Shown: positions 7,515 through 15,370 of the stretch, in pieces
Numbering within the stretch: the first letter of the stretch is position 1
Layout of the letters: each line of letters starts with the position of its first letter
NCBI GenBank assembly: GCA_005883355.1
Contig: VAXG01000105.1
Span: forward strand, 1 to 35,746
Source: Actinomycetota bacterium
GTDB lineage: Bacteria > Actinomycetota > Thermoleophilia > Gaiellales > Gaiellaceae
Direction: 5' to 3'
DNA: 35,746 nt
Notes under the pieces: generated by a model
Seen by the model: the letters and a program-made list of their open reading frames with translations, nothing else
The model's database searches: none
Told to the model about the DNA's origin: nothing
Position numbers and translations under genes: made by a program

Positions 7515-7763
7515 CTACTCGCTCACTTCGATGAAGCGGCGCTCGCCGCTCTGGCGAAACGCGACCGTGCCCGGTCGAGTTGCGAAGATCGTGTCGTCGC
7601 GCCCGATGCCCGTACCTGCACCGGGGCGGAACTTCGTCCCGCGCTGACGTACAAGGATCATCCCGGCCTTGACCTCCTGGCCGGAGAAGATCTTCACGCC
7701 GAGCATCTTCGGGTTCGAGTCGCGCCCGTTTCGTGACGAGCCGAGTCCCTTCTTGTGAGCCAT
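7515..7763 (-). CDS. rpmA: 50S ribosomal protein L27
   Basis: This 82-aa protein begins [22 protein letters not shown], the conserved L27 N terminus that reaches the peptidyl-transferase centre, and continues with the [20 protein letters not shown] core. It has no N-terminal extension of the kind removed by a protease in Firmicutes. The ATG overlaps the last base of the rplU stop (TAATG), so the two are probably translated together. Confidence 0.98.
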   Translation of the reverse strand: MAHKKGLGSSRNGRDSNPKMLGVKIFSGQEVKAGMILVRQRGTKFRPGAGTGIGRDDTIFATRPGTVAFRQSGERRFIEVSE

Positions 7764-8371
7764 TAGTTCTTCTCCTGCTTCGCTGCGAGCGCGGACTCGA
7801 GTGCTGCGAGCGCGCCCTTTCGATTGGCGTTCTTCTTCTCGAATTTCAAGGCGGCTTCGAGCTGCTCGACCTTCCACCGCTTGGACTTCTCCGCGATGTC
7901 CGCCACGGTCAAGTCCTCGTAGCCGCGCGGCGGCTGGGCCGGGACCGGTGCCGGTTCAGCAGTCGTCTCGACAGGCGCTTTCGACTCTGCCTTCGGCTTT
8001 GCCGCCGGTCGTTCCTTCTCGGCGGCCGGAGCGGCGGCCGTCTCACGCTTGGCCGCTGCGCCGCCGATCGACTGGATCTCGATCTGCGACAGGTGCGCGC
8101 GGAAGCCGGTCTGCTTCCTGTAACCGGTCTTCGCGCGGCGCTTGCCGATCCGGATCTTGTCGCCGAGGACGTGGCCGACCACCTTCGCCGTCACCTGCGT
8201 TCGGGGCGACAGCGTCCCGTCGCCGTCCCCGCCGAGGAAGAGGACGTCGGGGTTGAACGTCTTCCCCTCGTCGGTCTTCAGCCGGTCGACGAGCAGCTTC
8301 TCGCCTTCGCGGACGCGGTACTGCTTCCCGCCGACCGAGATGATCGCGTATGAGCTCTTGGTGGCAGCCAT
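7763..8371 (-). CDS. rplU: 50S ribosomal protein L21 with a long C-terminal extension
   Basis: Residues 1-103 are a normal L21: [19 protein letters not shown] at the start and [20 protein letters not shown] at the end of the domain, which contacts 23S rRNA. The protein then continues for about 100 residues: an Ala/Lys/Pro/Glu-rich linker (104-148) and a helical segment from 149 ([26 protein letters not shown]...) to the end. Ordinary L21 has about 100 aa. The tail resembles small helix-extended-loop-helix RNA/DNA-binding modules (SAP or Rho-N type), but that is inference. The ATG at 8371 has no obvious Shine-Dalgarno; a hairpin lies 12 nt upstream. Confidence 0.96.
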   Translation of the reverse strand: MAATKSSYAIISVGGKQYRVREGEKLLVDRLKTDEGKTFNPDVLFLGGDGDGTLSPRTQVTAKVVGHVLGDKIRIGKRRAKTGYRKQTGFRAHLSQIEIQSIGGAAAKRETAAAPAAEKERPAAKPKAESKAPVETTAEPAPVPAQPPRGYEDLTVADIAEKSKRWKVEQLEAALKFEKKNANRKGALAALESALAAKQEKN

Positions 8372-8383
8372 GGGCGTGAAAAT

Positions 8384-8400
8384 GCGGGCTTTCAGCCCGC
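8384..8400 (-). promoter_or_regulatory. Hairpin in the rplU leader
   Basis: GCGGGCT-GAA-AGCCCGC on the minus strand forms a 7-bp stem with a 3-nt loop, followed by ATTTTC and then the rplU start 12 nt later. It lies in the 63-bp gap after the RNase E/G gene. It could be a weak terminator of that gene, an L21-type ribosomal-protein leader, or a repeat related to the AATGCCGGC hairpins near tRNA-Leu. Confidence 0.45.
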
Positions 8401-8434
8401 CGAGCGCGAAAGTGTAGCGAAGGCTAGCTGGCGG

Positions 8435-11131
8435 CTAGCTGCCGGGAAGATCGTCGTCCCACTTGGACATGGGCACGTACTCCCAGTCCGAGGGCTTCCC
8501 GTCTCCGGAGTCAGAAGGCTTGTCGGCCTCGGGCTCCGCGGGCGTCTCGGCCTGCGGAGCAGCAGCCTCCCGGGCGCGGTCGATCCCGGTGCCGACGGCG
8601 GCCGCGGTCTTCTTCTTCCGTCCACGCCCGCCCCTCGTTCCCCTGCGCGTCTTCTTCTTGGGCTTGGGCGCCTCCGCCCCGTCCCCGGCAGGTTGCTCTG
8701 GGGATTCGTCGTGCTCGCCCAGGTCTGGATCCGGAACGTGGATCCTGGCGCCGGCGGGCGCGCCGCCGCCGGACGGCTCTCCGATGCCGTTCCCTGCCGC
8801 GGGGGCAGCGGCGGCAGTTTTCTTCTTTCGACCCCGCCCGCCGCGTGAGCCGCGTCGTGTCTTCTTCCTCGGAGCCGCCGCCTCCGCTCCGTTGACGGCG
8901 GTCAGGATCTCGTCGTCAGGCTCGTCCGCTTCACGGGTGTCGGCGTCGGTCTGATCATCGGCTTCGGCCTCGTCTTCCTCTTCTTCGGCCTCTTCCGCCT
9001 CCGGGTCGTCGAGCTCAGCCGTTTTGACAGTGGCCGCCGTGCCCGAGGTTCGCCGCGTCGGCTTCTCCGCCTCGCTCTCGGCGGTGATCGGCGCATCGAC
9101 CGGCGCCGCTCCGCTGACCAGCGTTGCGTAGGCAGCGTCGTCGAGCACGCGCTCGACCTCTACGTCGACCTTCTTGCCGACCTGCTTCGCTGCATTGGCG
9201 ACGCAGACATCAAGCCCGTCGAGCTTTCCGACACCGGCCTCGGCGTCGTGCAGCCCGACCTCGACGAGCTTCACTTCGATCTTGGCGCCTTCGGCGACCG
9301 GCGCAGCCGGCGCAAGCTCCTCTCGCTTCCCCTCCGCAAGGACGAGGAAGTGATCGAGATGCGTGTCAGCTTTCCCCTGGAGGTAGAACCGGCGCCGCGT
9401 CTGCTTCTCCAGCTCCTGCAGTCGGGAGGCGCCCGGCCCGATCAGACTGGACGCGACCTTCGCCGCGAGCTCGACACGGTAGGCCTGGCTGCGCGACCCC
9501 GCGGCGAGCGCGCGCAGGCGCCGCTCGATCTCGACCGCGGCTGAGGTTTCCGACAGGACGATGCCGTCGCCGCCGCAGGTCGGGCATTTCTTGGTCATGA
9601 TCTCGCGTGGACCGTCGGTGACGTTCTGGCGCGTCATCTCGACGAGGCCGAGCGGCGAGATCTCCACCACGTAGGTCTTCGTCCGGTCGCGCTCGAGCTC
9701 CGTGCGCAGCGCGCCTTCGACGGTGGCGCGGTTCTTTGGATTCGCCATGTCGATGAAGTCGATGACGATGATGCCGCCGATGTCGCGCAGCCTCAGCTGC
9801 CGGACGACCTCCTTCACCGCCTCGAGGTTGTTCTTGGTGATGGTGTCCTCGAGCCGGGCGCCCGACGACTTCGAGCGGGAGCCGACGAAACGGCCCGTGT
9901 TGACGTCGATGACGGTGAACGCCTCGGCATAGTCGAAGATGAGGTAGCCGCCCGAAGGCAGATCCACTCTGCGGCTGAGCGTCGACTTGATCTCCGCGTC
10001 GACTCCGTAGGCCTCCATCAGCGGCGGCTTGTCCTTGTAGCGGACGACGCGCTCGACCATGTGCGGCGATGTCTTCTTCAGATAGCCGACGATCCGCTTG
10101 TACGCGCGATCCTCGTCGACGAGCGCGCGTTCGAAGTTCTCGGTGAAGAGGTCGCGAGTGACGCGAAGCGGCAGCTCGGCCTCCTGGTAGAGCAGGGTCG
10201 GCGGCGTCGATTTCTTCGCTCGGGCGTCGATCGACTTCCACAGCTTCTGCAAGAAGACGAGGTCGCGCTCGATGTCGTCGGCTGAAGCACCCTCCGCAGC
10301 GGTGCGCACGATCACGCCCCCGCCTTTGAGGTCGAGGGCCTTGAGCACGTCCTTGAGGCGGGCGCGTTCCTCGTCGTCGAGTCGCCGTGAGACGCCGAAG
10401 CCGTCGCCGTTCGGCTGGTAGACGACGAACCGGCCCGGGAGCGAGATCTCGGTCGTGAGCCGGGCGCCCTTCGTCTTCATCGGGTCCTTGACGGCCTGCA
10501 CCATGATCGTCTGACCGCGGCTGATCAGGTCCTGGATCTTCTTGCCGTGCCGCGCCTTGCCCTCGAGCTCGGGGGTGACGATCTCGTCGACGTACAGGAA
10601 GCCGTTCTTCTCGAGACCGATCTCGATGAACGCGGCCTCCATTCCGGGTAGGACGTTGTCCACGGTCCCGAGGTAGATGTCGCCGGCGATCGAGCGGCGT
10701 TCGGGGCGCTCGAGGTAGACCTCCGCGACCCGATCGTCTTCGAGAACGGCAACTCGTTGCTCGCCGACGTCGACGGACACGAGCAGCTCGCGCTTCGCCT
10801 GCGGTAGCGGCGCACGGCGCGGAGGCTCGCGGCGGCGGCGCTGTTGCGGGCGCTCGCGCTCACGCCTTTGTCCGGCGTGCTTCCGGTCGGTCTTCGGCGC
10901 CGTTGTCGCCGTCTTGGCCTTCTGCTGAGGGGCTTCGGGCTTGGCTGCGGACGTCGCGGTCTTCTTCGAACGGCCGCGCCCGCCGCGGCTACCGCGACGA
11001 CGTCTCGGCCTGGTGCTGCTCGATTGTCCCGCCTCTTCGGCGGGCTCGGTGCTTAGAGGTTCAGGTGCTTCTGGAGCGGCAGCCTCGCTGGGCGCCTTCT
11101 CCTCGGACTTTCTGGATCGAAACCAGCGCAA
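8435..11131 (-). CDS. rne: Ribonuclease E/G family endoribonuclease
   Basis: This endonuclease processes rRNA/tRNA precursors and starts mRNA decay. The 898-aa protein has a basic disordered N-terminal arm (1-110), an S1 RNA-binding domain inserted near 150-225, and the catalytic region with IDVNTGRFVG (Asp409) and IIVIDFIDM (Asp458). The Zn-link CPTCGGDG (Cys516, Cys519) joins protomers. A beta-rich segment at about 613-680 looks TRAM-like, and the tail is acidic then basic (680-898). The box RRGSRGGRGR(K/S)KK occurs three times, near 45, 759 and 829. The start is TTG 11131, supported by AAGGAG 7 nt upstream. It precedes rplU, the order I recall from Streptomyces. Confidence 0.95.
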   Translation of the reverse strand: MRWFRSRKSEEKAPSEAAAPEAPEPLSTEPAEEAGQSSSTRPRRRRGSRGGRGRSKKTATSAAKPEAPQQKAKTATTAPKTDRKHAGQRRERERPQQRRRREPPRRAPLPQAKRELLVSVDVGEQRVAVLEDDRVAEVYLERPERRSIAGDIYLGTVDNVLPGMEAAFIEIGLEKNGFLYVDEIVTPELEGKARHGKKIQDLISRGQTIMVQAVKDPMKTKGARLTTEISLPGRFVVYQPNGDGFGVSRRLDDEERARLKDVLKALDLKGGGVIVRTAAEGASADDIERDLVFLQKLWKSIDARAKKSTPPTLLYQEAELPLRVTRDLFTENFERALVDEDRAYKRIVGYLKKTSPHMVERVVRYKDKPPLMEAYGVDAEIKSTLSRRVDLPSGGYLIFDYAEAFTVIDVNTGRFVGSRSKSSGARLEDTITKNNLEAVKEVVRQLRLRDIGGIIVIDFIDMANPKNRATVEGALRTELERDRTKTYVVEISPLGLVEMTRQNVTDGPREIMTKKCPTCGGDGIVLSETSAAVEIERRLRALAAGSRSQAYRVELAAKVASSLIGPGASRLQELEKQTRRRFYLQGKADTHLDHFLVLAEGKREELAPAAPVAEGAKIEVKLVEVGLHDAEAGVGKLDGLDVCVANAAKQVGKKVDVEVERVLDDAAYATLVSGAAPVDAPITAESEAEKPTRRTSGTAATVKTAELDDPEAEEAEEEEDEAEADDQTDADTREADEPDDEILTAVNGAEAAAPRKKTRRGSRGGRGRKKKTAAAAPAAGNGIGEPSGGGAPAGARIHVPDPDLGEHDESPEQPAGDGAEAPKPKKKTRRGTRGGRGRKKKTAAAVGTGIDRAREAAAPQAETPAEPEADKPSDSGDGKPSDWEYVPMSKWDDDLPGS

Positions 11132-11297
11132 GAAAAATCTCCTTCGTGCGCGCGCGCTGCAGCAACGCCGCCTAGAACGGCGGCGCGGAGCGTGCGCGGC
11201 AGGTTGTGGGCGATGGAAAACATCTGCTCAAAGGGTACCAACCGGTCTCCCCGGAGCCGCGGAGCCTTTTCTCCCTTGAAAACAAAGTGACTGCGCC

Positions 11298-11323
11298 GCC
11301 GCTGCGGACTCGCCCGCAGCGGC
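11298..11323 (-). terminator. Strong hairpin in the rne leader, terminator or attenuator
   Basis: GCCGCTGCGG and CCGCAGCGGC form a perfect 10-bp stem around a 6-nt loop. On the minus strand it is followed by an AGTCACTTTGTTTTC stretch. It stands after rodA and about 165 nt before the rne start, so it could end the cell-shape operon or act in an rne leader. Confidence 0.5.
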
Positions 11324-11385
11324 TACCTCGGTCCGGCTCGAGACGCCGTCCGGCCTGGGACCTAGGGTTTCGCGAAATGGGCGCG

Positions 11386-11436
11386 CGCCGAGAAATCATC
11401 ATGGCTCGCGCGAAGCGCGAGGCGGATTTCTCGGCG
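11386..11436 (+). repeat. Cruciform repeat with ATCATGG bulge, copy 1
   Basis: The outer stem CGCCGAGAAATC / GATTTCTCGGCG (12 bp, perfect) encloses an ATCATGG bulge, an inner hairpin CTCGCGC-GAA-GCGCGAG and a short GCG segment. The same plan occurs twice near tRNA-Leu (32471 and 32575), always with ATCATGG on the plus strand. Here it ends 18 nt before the GTG of the 66-aa gene. Confidence 0.7.
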
Positions 11437-11454
11437 TAGAGGGGTGGACTTCGA

Positions 11455-11655
11455 GTGACCGGACAACGCGAAGCGCACGAGCTGCTGTTGATCGAAGAAG
11501 CGGACGCCTGGTTCGAGTATCTGGAGGCGACTCGAGGCCAGACCGTCCTGCGCTACAAGGAAGTCGAGCCGTGGGCGTGGGCGCGCCTCTCTCAGCGGCT
11601 GCGCGCCATCAGGACGCGCCGCGCGAAGCTGAAGCCCGCCGCCGAAGCCGCCTGA
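11455..11655 (+). CDS. Small conserved-looking protein, unknown function
   Basis: The frame from GTG 11455 encodes 66 aa with a GGGGTGG ribosome site about 9 nt upstream. The sequence is helical and charged: EAHELLLIEEADAWFEYLEATRGQ, then EVEPWAWARLSQRLRAIRTRRAKL. The aromatic WFEYL and WAWARL patches and the well-formed composition argue for a real gene. No motif points to a function. It is the only plus-strand gene inside the large minus-strand block, between rodA and rne, and its stop is 10 bp from the rodA stop. Confidence 0.65.
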   Translation: MTGQREAHELLLIEEADAWFEYLEATRGQTVLRYKEVEPWAWARLSQRLRAIRTRRAKLKPAAEAA

Positions 11656-11665
11656 CCTTCGACCG

Positions 11666-12844
11666 CTAACGGCGCGCCCGGGCGCGCACGTGGATCGATA
11701 GCAGGATTCCGATCGCGATCAGGTTCGCGATCATCGAGGAGCCGCCGACGCTCACGAACGGGAGCGGGATGCCCGTGATCGGGGCGATGCCCATCGTCAT
11801 GCCGACGTTCACGAAGATCTGGAAGAGCAAGGCGAAGACGAGCCCGCCCGCGACGATCGCCGAGAAGGGGTCTCGTGCAAGCGTCACGATGCGTAAGCCG
11901 CGCCAGACGACGAGCAGGTAGAGCATCAGGAGCAGCGAAGCGCCGACGAATCCCCGCTCCTCCGCGAGCGAGGCGAAGACGAAGTCGGTGTGGTGCTCGG
12001 GCAGGAAGTTCAGCGTTGTCTGCGTCGCGTTGTCGACGCCTCGGCCGCGCAACTGCCCGGCACCGATGGCGTTCTTGGACTGGGTGATGTTGTACGTCGT
12101 CCCGCCCGGGTCCTGGTCGGGATTGAGGAAGCTCGTAAGGCGCTTCTGCTGGTAGTCCTTGAGGATCGGGACGCCGGCCGCCGGGAGCGCACCGAGCACG
12201 AGGACCGTAAGCGCCACCGCGCCGGCTGCCAGTGCCGCGATGTGCGTCCACGGCGTCCCGGCGACGAAGAGCACGGCTCCGACCGCCGCGCAGTACACGA
12301 GGGCCGAGCCGAAGTCGGGCTGGAGGAAAACGAGGAAGATCGGGATCGACGCGAGCCCGATCGCGGTGAGCGTGGTGCGAACCTCGTGCAGCCGCCTCGA
12401 GCGCTCCGCCAGGAAGCCCGCGAGCGCGAGTACGAACAGGACCTTGCCGAACTCGGAAGGCTGGAAGCGGAAGAAGCCGAGATCGAGCCAACGCTTGGAA
12501 CCGCGAATCGGGCCAGCGAGGAGCACGATTGCGATCAGGAACGAGGTGCCGCCGAAGATCACGCGCCAACGCGTCCGGTAGAGATCCGGATCGATGAGCG
12601 TCGCGATGAGCAGACCAAGCACCCCGATCACGACGTAGACCGACTGGCGCGTGAGGTAGTAGCCCTGGTTGCCCGGAACGTCATGGTGCGTGATGCCTGC
12701 GATCGCCCAGAGCCCGTAGCCGACGAGGGCCGCGACGCTACCGAGCAGGATCCAGTCGAGGCGCCGGACGAAGGACGCGACCTCGGCCGCCTCGCGCCGG
12801 CGGGCGCGGGCTGCTGCACGGGAGTTGGAGACGTAGTCGACCAC
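11666..12844 (-). CDS. rodA: Peptidoglycan glycosyltransferase RodA (SEDS family)
   Basis: RodA polymerises lipid II glycan strands during elongation, together with a class B PBP. The 392-aa protein has about ten membrane helices and the SEDS signatures GSKRWLDLGFFRFQPSEFGKV, FLQPDFGSALV, NFLPEHHTDFVFASLAEERG and PITGIPLPFVSVGGSSM. The start is GTG 12844, sharing one base with the TAG of the preceding PBP gene; a longer upstream frame is only the other-frame reading of that gene. The N-terminal ~25 residues are basic and cytoplasmic. Confidence 0.96.
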   Translation of the reverse strand: MVDYVSNSRAAARARRREAAEVASFVRRLDWILLGSVAALVGYGLWAIAGITHHDVPGNQGYYLTRQSVYVVIGVLGLLIATLIDPDLYRTRWRVIFGGTSFLIAIVLLAGPIRGSKRWLDLGFFRFQPSEFGKVLFVLALAGFLAERSRRLHEVRTTLTAIGLASIPIFLVFLQPDFGSALVYCAAVGAVLFVAGTPWTHIAALAAGAVALTVLVLGALPAAGVPILKDYQQKRLTSFLNPDQDPGGTTYNITQSKNAIGAGQLRGRGVDNATQTTLNFLPEHHTDFVFASLAEERGFVGASLLLMLYLLVVWRGLRIVTLARDPFSAIVAGGLVFALLFQIFVNVGMTMGIAPITGIPLPFVSVGGSSMIANLIAIGILLSIHVRARARR

Positions 12845-14862
12845 TAATCGCTGTGGATCGGGCCGGTTTGGGTCGCCTGCTTGCGGAAGAACGCCTCGAA
12901 GACCTTGAGCGCGGCCGGCGCTGCTGCGTCGCCGCCGTGGCCGCCGTTCTCGATCAGAGCGCAGACGACGAGGTCGGGCGAGTCCGAGGGCCCGTAGCCG
13001 CACCACCAGGACTGGTTGAACGTTCGAAAGATGCCGTCGCCCGGATCGATCTTCTTCTCCGCGGTGCCGGTCTTGCCGGAGATCGAGACCGGAAAGCTGC
13101 CGAAGATCGAAGTAGACGTGCCAAGGGTGGCGTGCGTGGCCTGGAACAACCCCTCACGAACGACCGCGAGCGCCTGTGCGTCGACGTTGGTGGGCTCGGG
13201 CGCCGGGGGTGGCGAAGTGGGCACGGCCCGGCCGGGGCTGTGCTTCGAGGAGGGCTGCTCGACGTCGAGCAGGATGTGCGGCGTGACGAGCTTGCCGCCG
13301 TTCGCGACCACTGCATAGAACCGCGCCATCTGCATCGGCGTCACGAGCAGGTCCTTCTGCCCGATCGCGAGCTGGATCGAGTCGCCCGGCTTCCAGAGGC
13401 TGTCGATCCGCCACTGCGTGGGGTCGGTCTTCTTCGTGTACGTCTTCTTGCGCCAGTCGGGCGTAGGCAGCAAGCCACTGCGCTCGGAGCCCAGATCGAT
13501 TCCGGTTTTCTGGCCGAAACCGAATCGGCTCGCCCAAGCCTGGAGTCGCGGTCCGCGGTTGGACGGCATCCCGTAGAAGCGATAACCGACCTGGTAGAAG
13601 TAGGTGTCGCACGATCTCGCGAGCGCCGTCGTCAGGGTCATCTGCTCGTTCACGTTCGGATCCCAGTTCTTGAAGGTCGTGCCGTTCTTTTCGTAGGACC
13701 CGGTGCAGGCGAGGGGCTCGAAGGGCTGCAGGATGTGCTCCTGCATCGCCGCGATCGCCGTGACGGGCTTGAACGTCGAGCCCGGCGGATACGCGGCGTT
13801 GATCCCACGGTCGAGCGCCGGGTAGTTCATCGCCGCCGCCGTGCGCGTCGTCAGACCGGCTGCGTCGAGCGCGCGCTGCCGCACGCGACCGACGTAGAGC
13901 GAGGGCGGATACGTCGGGTACGACGCGAGTGCGCGAATCGCGCCGTCGTGAGGGTCGAGTGCGACGATCGCGCCGCCGTTCGAGTTCCAGCAGCCGTAGC
14001 ACCCCGAGTTACGGGCCCGGTCGATGCCGTAGCGCAAGGCGTCCTCGGCTGCCTTCTGCAACTTGATGTCGATGGTGAGGCGCACCGCGTTGCCGGGATG
14101 CGCCGGAACCCTCGGCACGACCAGGCTGATCGGCCTGCCGAGCGAGTCCACGCGCAACTGCGAGAGCCCGGCGGTTCCACGCAGGTACCGGTCGTACTGC
14201 GATTCGACCCCGGTCTGTCCGATGGTGTCGCCGCCCCTGTATCCCTGCCCGCTGAGGGCTGCGACCTGCTCCTTCGAGATCTCGCTGACATAGCCGAGCA
14301 CGTGGGCCGCAAGCTCCCGATGCGGGTAGTAGCGCAGGTACGCGGGCACGATCTGGACGCCGTGGAAGTCCTCGGCCCTCTCCTCCAGATAGAAGACCTG
14401 CGCCCGGGTCGCGCTGTCCTTGATCCGGATCGGCGTCAGCGGATCGTGGCGATGTCGCCTGATCGCTGCGCCGATCTGGTTCGCCGAGAGCCCGAGGACT
14501 CGCGCAAGTGCACGGATCTCCCGCAGACGCACGCCGCGCCGCTTCGGAAGATCGGAAGACCAGATCTGAACGGCGCGACCCGGCACGTTGGTGACGAGCA
14601 CGTCCCCGTTGCGGTCCAGGATCGGCCCGCGCGGAGCCTGCACCCTGATGTCCCGGCGCTGATTGTTCTGCGCCGCGCGCAAGAGCTGCGCACCGTTCAG
14701 CACCTGGAGGGACCAGAGACGCAGGAAGAGCGTCGCGAAGATCGCGAGTGCCAGCATCCCGAGGATGCCGACGCGCAGCGCGAGCTGCGGCGTGAGCCGG
14801 TACGGCTCCGCGACCCGCGGGTCAGGCGGCAGGAAGCGGCGGGAGAGGTTGCGCTTAGCCAA
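12844..14862 (-). CDS. mrdA: Penicillin-binding protein 2 (class B transpeptidase)
   Basis: This enzyme cross-links peptidoglycan in the elongation complex with RodA and MreBCD. The 672-aa protein has a short cytoplasmic N terminus, one membrane helix (about 28-50), a PBP dimerisation domain (RGPILDRNGDVLVTN onward) and a transpeptidase domain with STFK (Ser362, Lys365), SCD (417-419) in place of SxN, and KTGTAE (597-602). A Cys-rich insertion CYGC (288-291) sits just before the transpeptidase domain. The start is TTG 14862 with GAGAGG about 8 nt upstream; it overlaps the mreD stop by 8 nt. Confidence 0.96.
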   Translation of the reverse strand: MAKRNLSRRFLPPDPRVAEPYRLTPQLALRVGILGMLALAIFATLFLRLWSLQVLNGAQLLRAAQNNQRRDIRVQAPRGPILDRNGDVLVTNVPGRAVQIWSSDLPKRRGVRLREIRALARVLGLSANQIGAAIRRHRHDPLTPIRIKDSATRAQVFYLEERAEDFHGVQIVPAYLRYYPHRELAAHVLGYVSEISKEQVAALSGQGYRGGDTIGQTGVESQYDRYLRGTAGLSQLRVDSLGRPISLVVPRVPAHPGNAVRLTIDIKLQKAAEDALRYGIDRARNSGCYGCWNSNGGAIVALDPHDGAIRALASYPTYPPSLYVGRVRQRALDAAGLTTRTAAAMNYPALDRGINAAYPPGSTFKPVTAIAAMQEHILQPFEPLACTGSYEKNGTTFKNWDPNVNEQMTLTTALARSCDTYFYQVGYRFYGMPSNRGPRLQAWASRFGFGQKTGIDLGSERSGLLPTPDWRKKTYTKKTDPTQWRIDSLWKPGDSIQLAIGQKDLLVTPMQMARFYAVVANGGKLVTPHILLDVEQPSSKHSPGRAVPTSPPPAPEPTNVDAQALAVVREGLFQATHATLGTSTSIFGSFPVSISGKTGTAEKKIDPGDGIFRTFNQSWWCGYGPSDSPDLVVCALIENGGHGGDAAAPAALKVFEAFFRKQATQTGPIHSD

Positions 14863-15370
14863 GGAGGCGTACCTCTCGTGTTACCCATTCACGGGGCCGC
14901 AACAGCCGGCGCGTGAGCGCGTAGATCGGAACCGTCAGGATCAGATTGAGCAAAACCGTCGGGGCGAGCGCGGCGAAGATGTGCCGGGCAGGCGCCGGCT
15001 CGCCGAGCATGTAACGCAGCACGAGCGCGGAGATCTGGTAGAGGACGGTGATGACTGCGATCGAGAGCAGCGGTGCGTGCGCACGGTCGCGTCCCGTCGT
15101 CTCGCCGTAACGGCCTGTCCAGTAGCCCGCGAGCGTCAGCAGCAGCGCAGTGAATCCGAGCGTGCCGAAGACACCGGTGTCGGCAAGGAGGCCGACGCAG
15201 AATCCGGCCACGGCGCCGAAGACGGCGCCGCGGAGGAGCGAGACGGAGACGAGCGTGACGAGCACGAGGTTCGGATGACCGCCGAGGATGTCGACGTTCG
15301 CCATCACCGACAGCTGAACGACCACGACGAAGAAGAGGAGACCCGCGGCTTTCGCAATGTCGGCAGGCAT
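14855..15370 (-). CDS. mreD: Rod shape-determining protein MreD
   Basis: A 171-aa, strongly hydrophobic protein with five or six membrane helices, of normal MreD size. The HPNLVLVTLVSVSLLRGAVFGAVAGFCVGLLAD stretch is typical of MreD: a short loop after helix 1 and a Gly-rich helix ending in an LxAD-type turn. It is a membrane part of the elongasome and probably contacts MreC. Its ATG overlaps the mreC stop by one base (TGATG). Confidence 0.92.
   Translation of the reverse strand: MPADIAKAAGLLFFVVVVQLSVMANVDILGGHPNLVLVTLVSVSLLRGAVFGAVAGFCVGLLADTGVFGTLGFTALLLTLAGYWTGRYGETTGRDRAHAPLLSIAVITVLYQISALVLRYMLGEPAPARHIFAALAPTVLLNLILTVPIYALTRRLLRPREWVTREVRLLG

Larger units (their letters stand above)
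11132..11454. other. Gene-free interval upstream of rne and the 66-aa gene
   Basis: This 323-bp region lies between the starts of rne (minus) and a 66-aa gene (plus). I see no convincing coding frame in it. It holds the rne ribosome site (AAGGAGA just upstream of 11131), a strong 10-bp hairpin at 11298-11323 and a cruciform repeat at 11386-11436, both listed separately. Transcription from rodA could also enter it from the right on the minus strand. Confidence 0.6.

Noticed and set aside
11672-11687. 16-bp palindrome GCGCGCCCGGGCGCGC as a terminator
   Set aside because: It encodes the basic end of RodA and can arise from Arg/Ala codons in a GC-rich genome; there is no loop and no T-tract.
12853-14916. 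A 687-codon open frame on the plus strand
   Set aside because: It is antisense to the PBP2 gene, rich in Arg/Asp/Val/Glu as expected for a GC-rich shadow frame, and has no recognisable domain.
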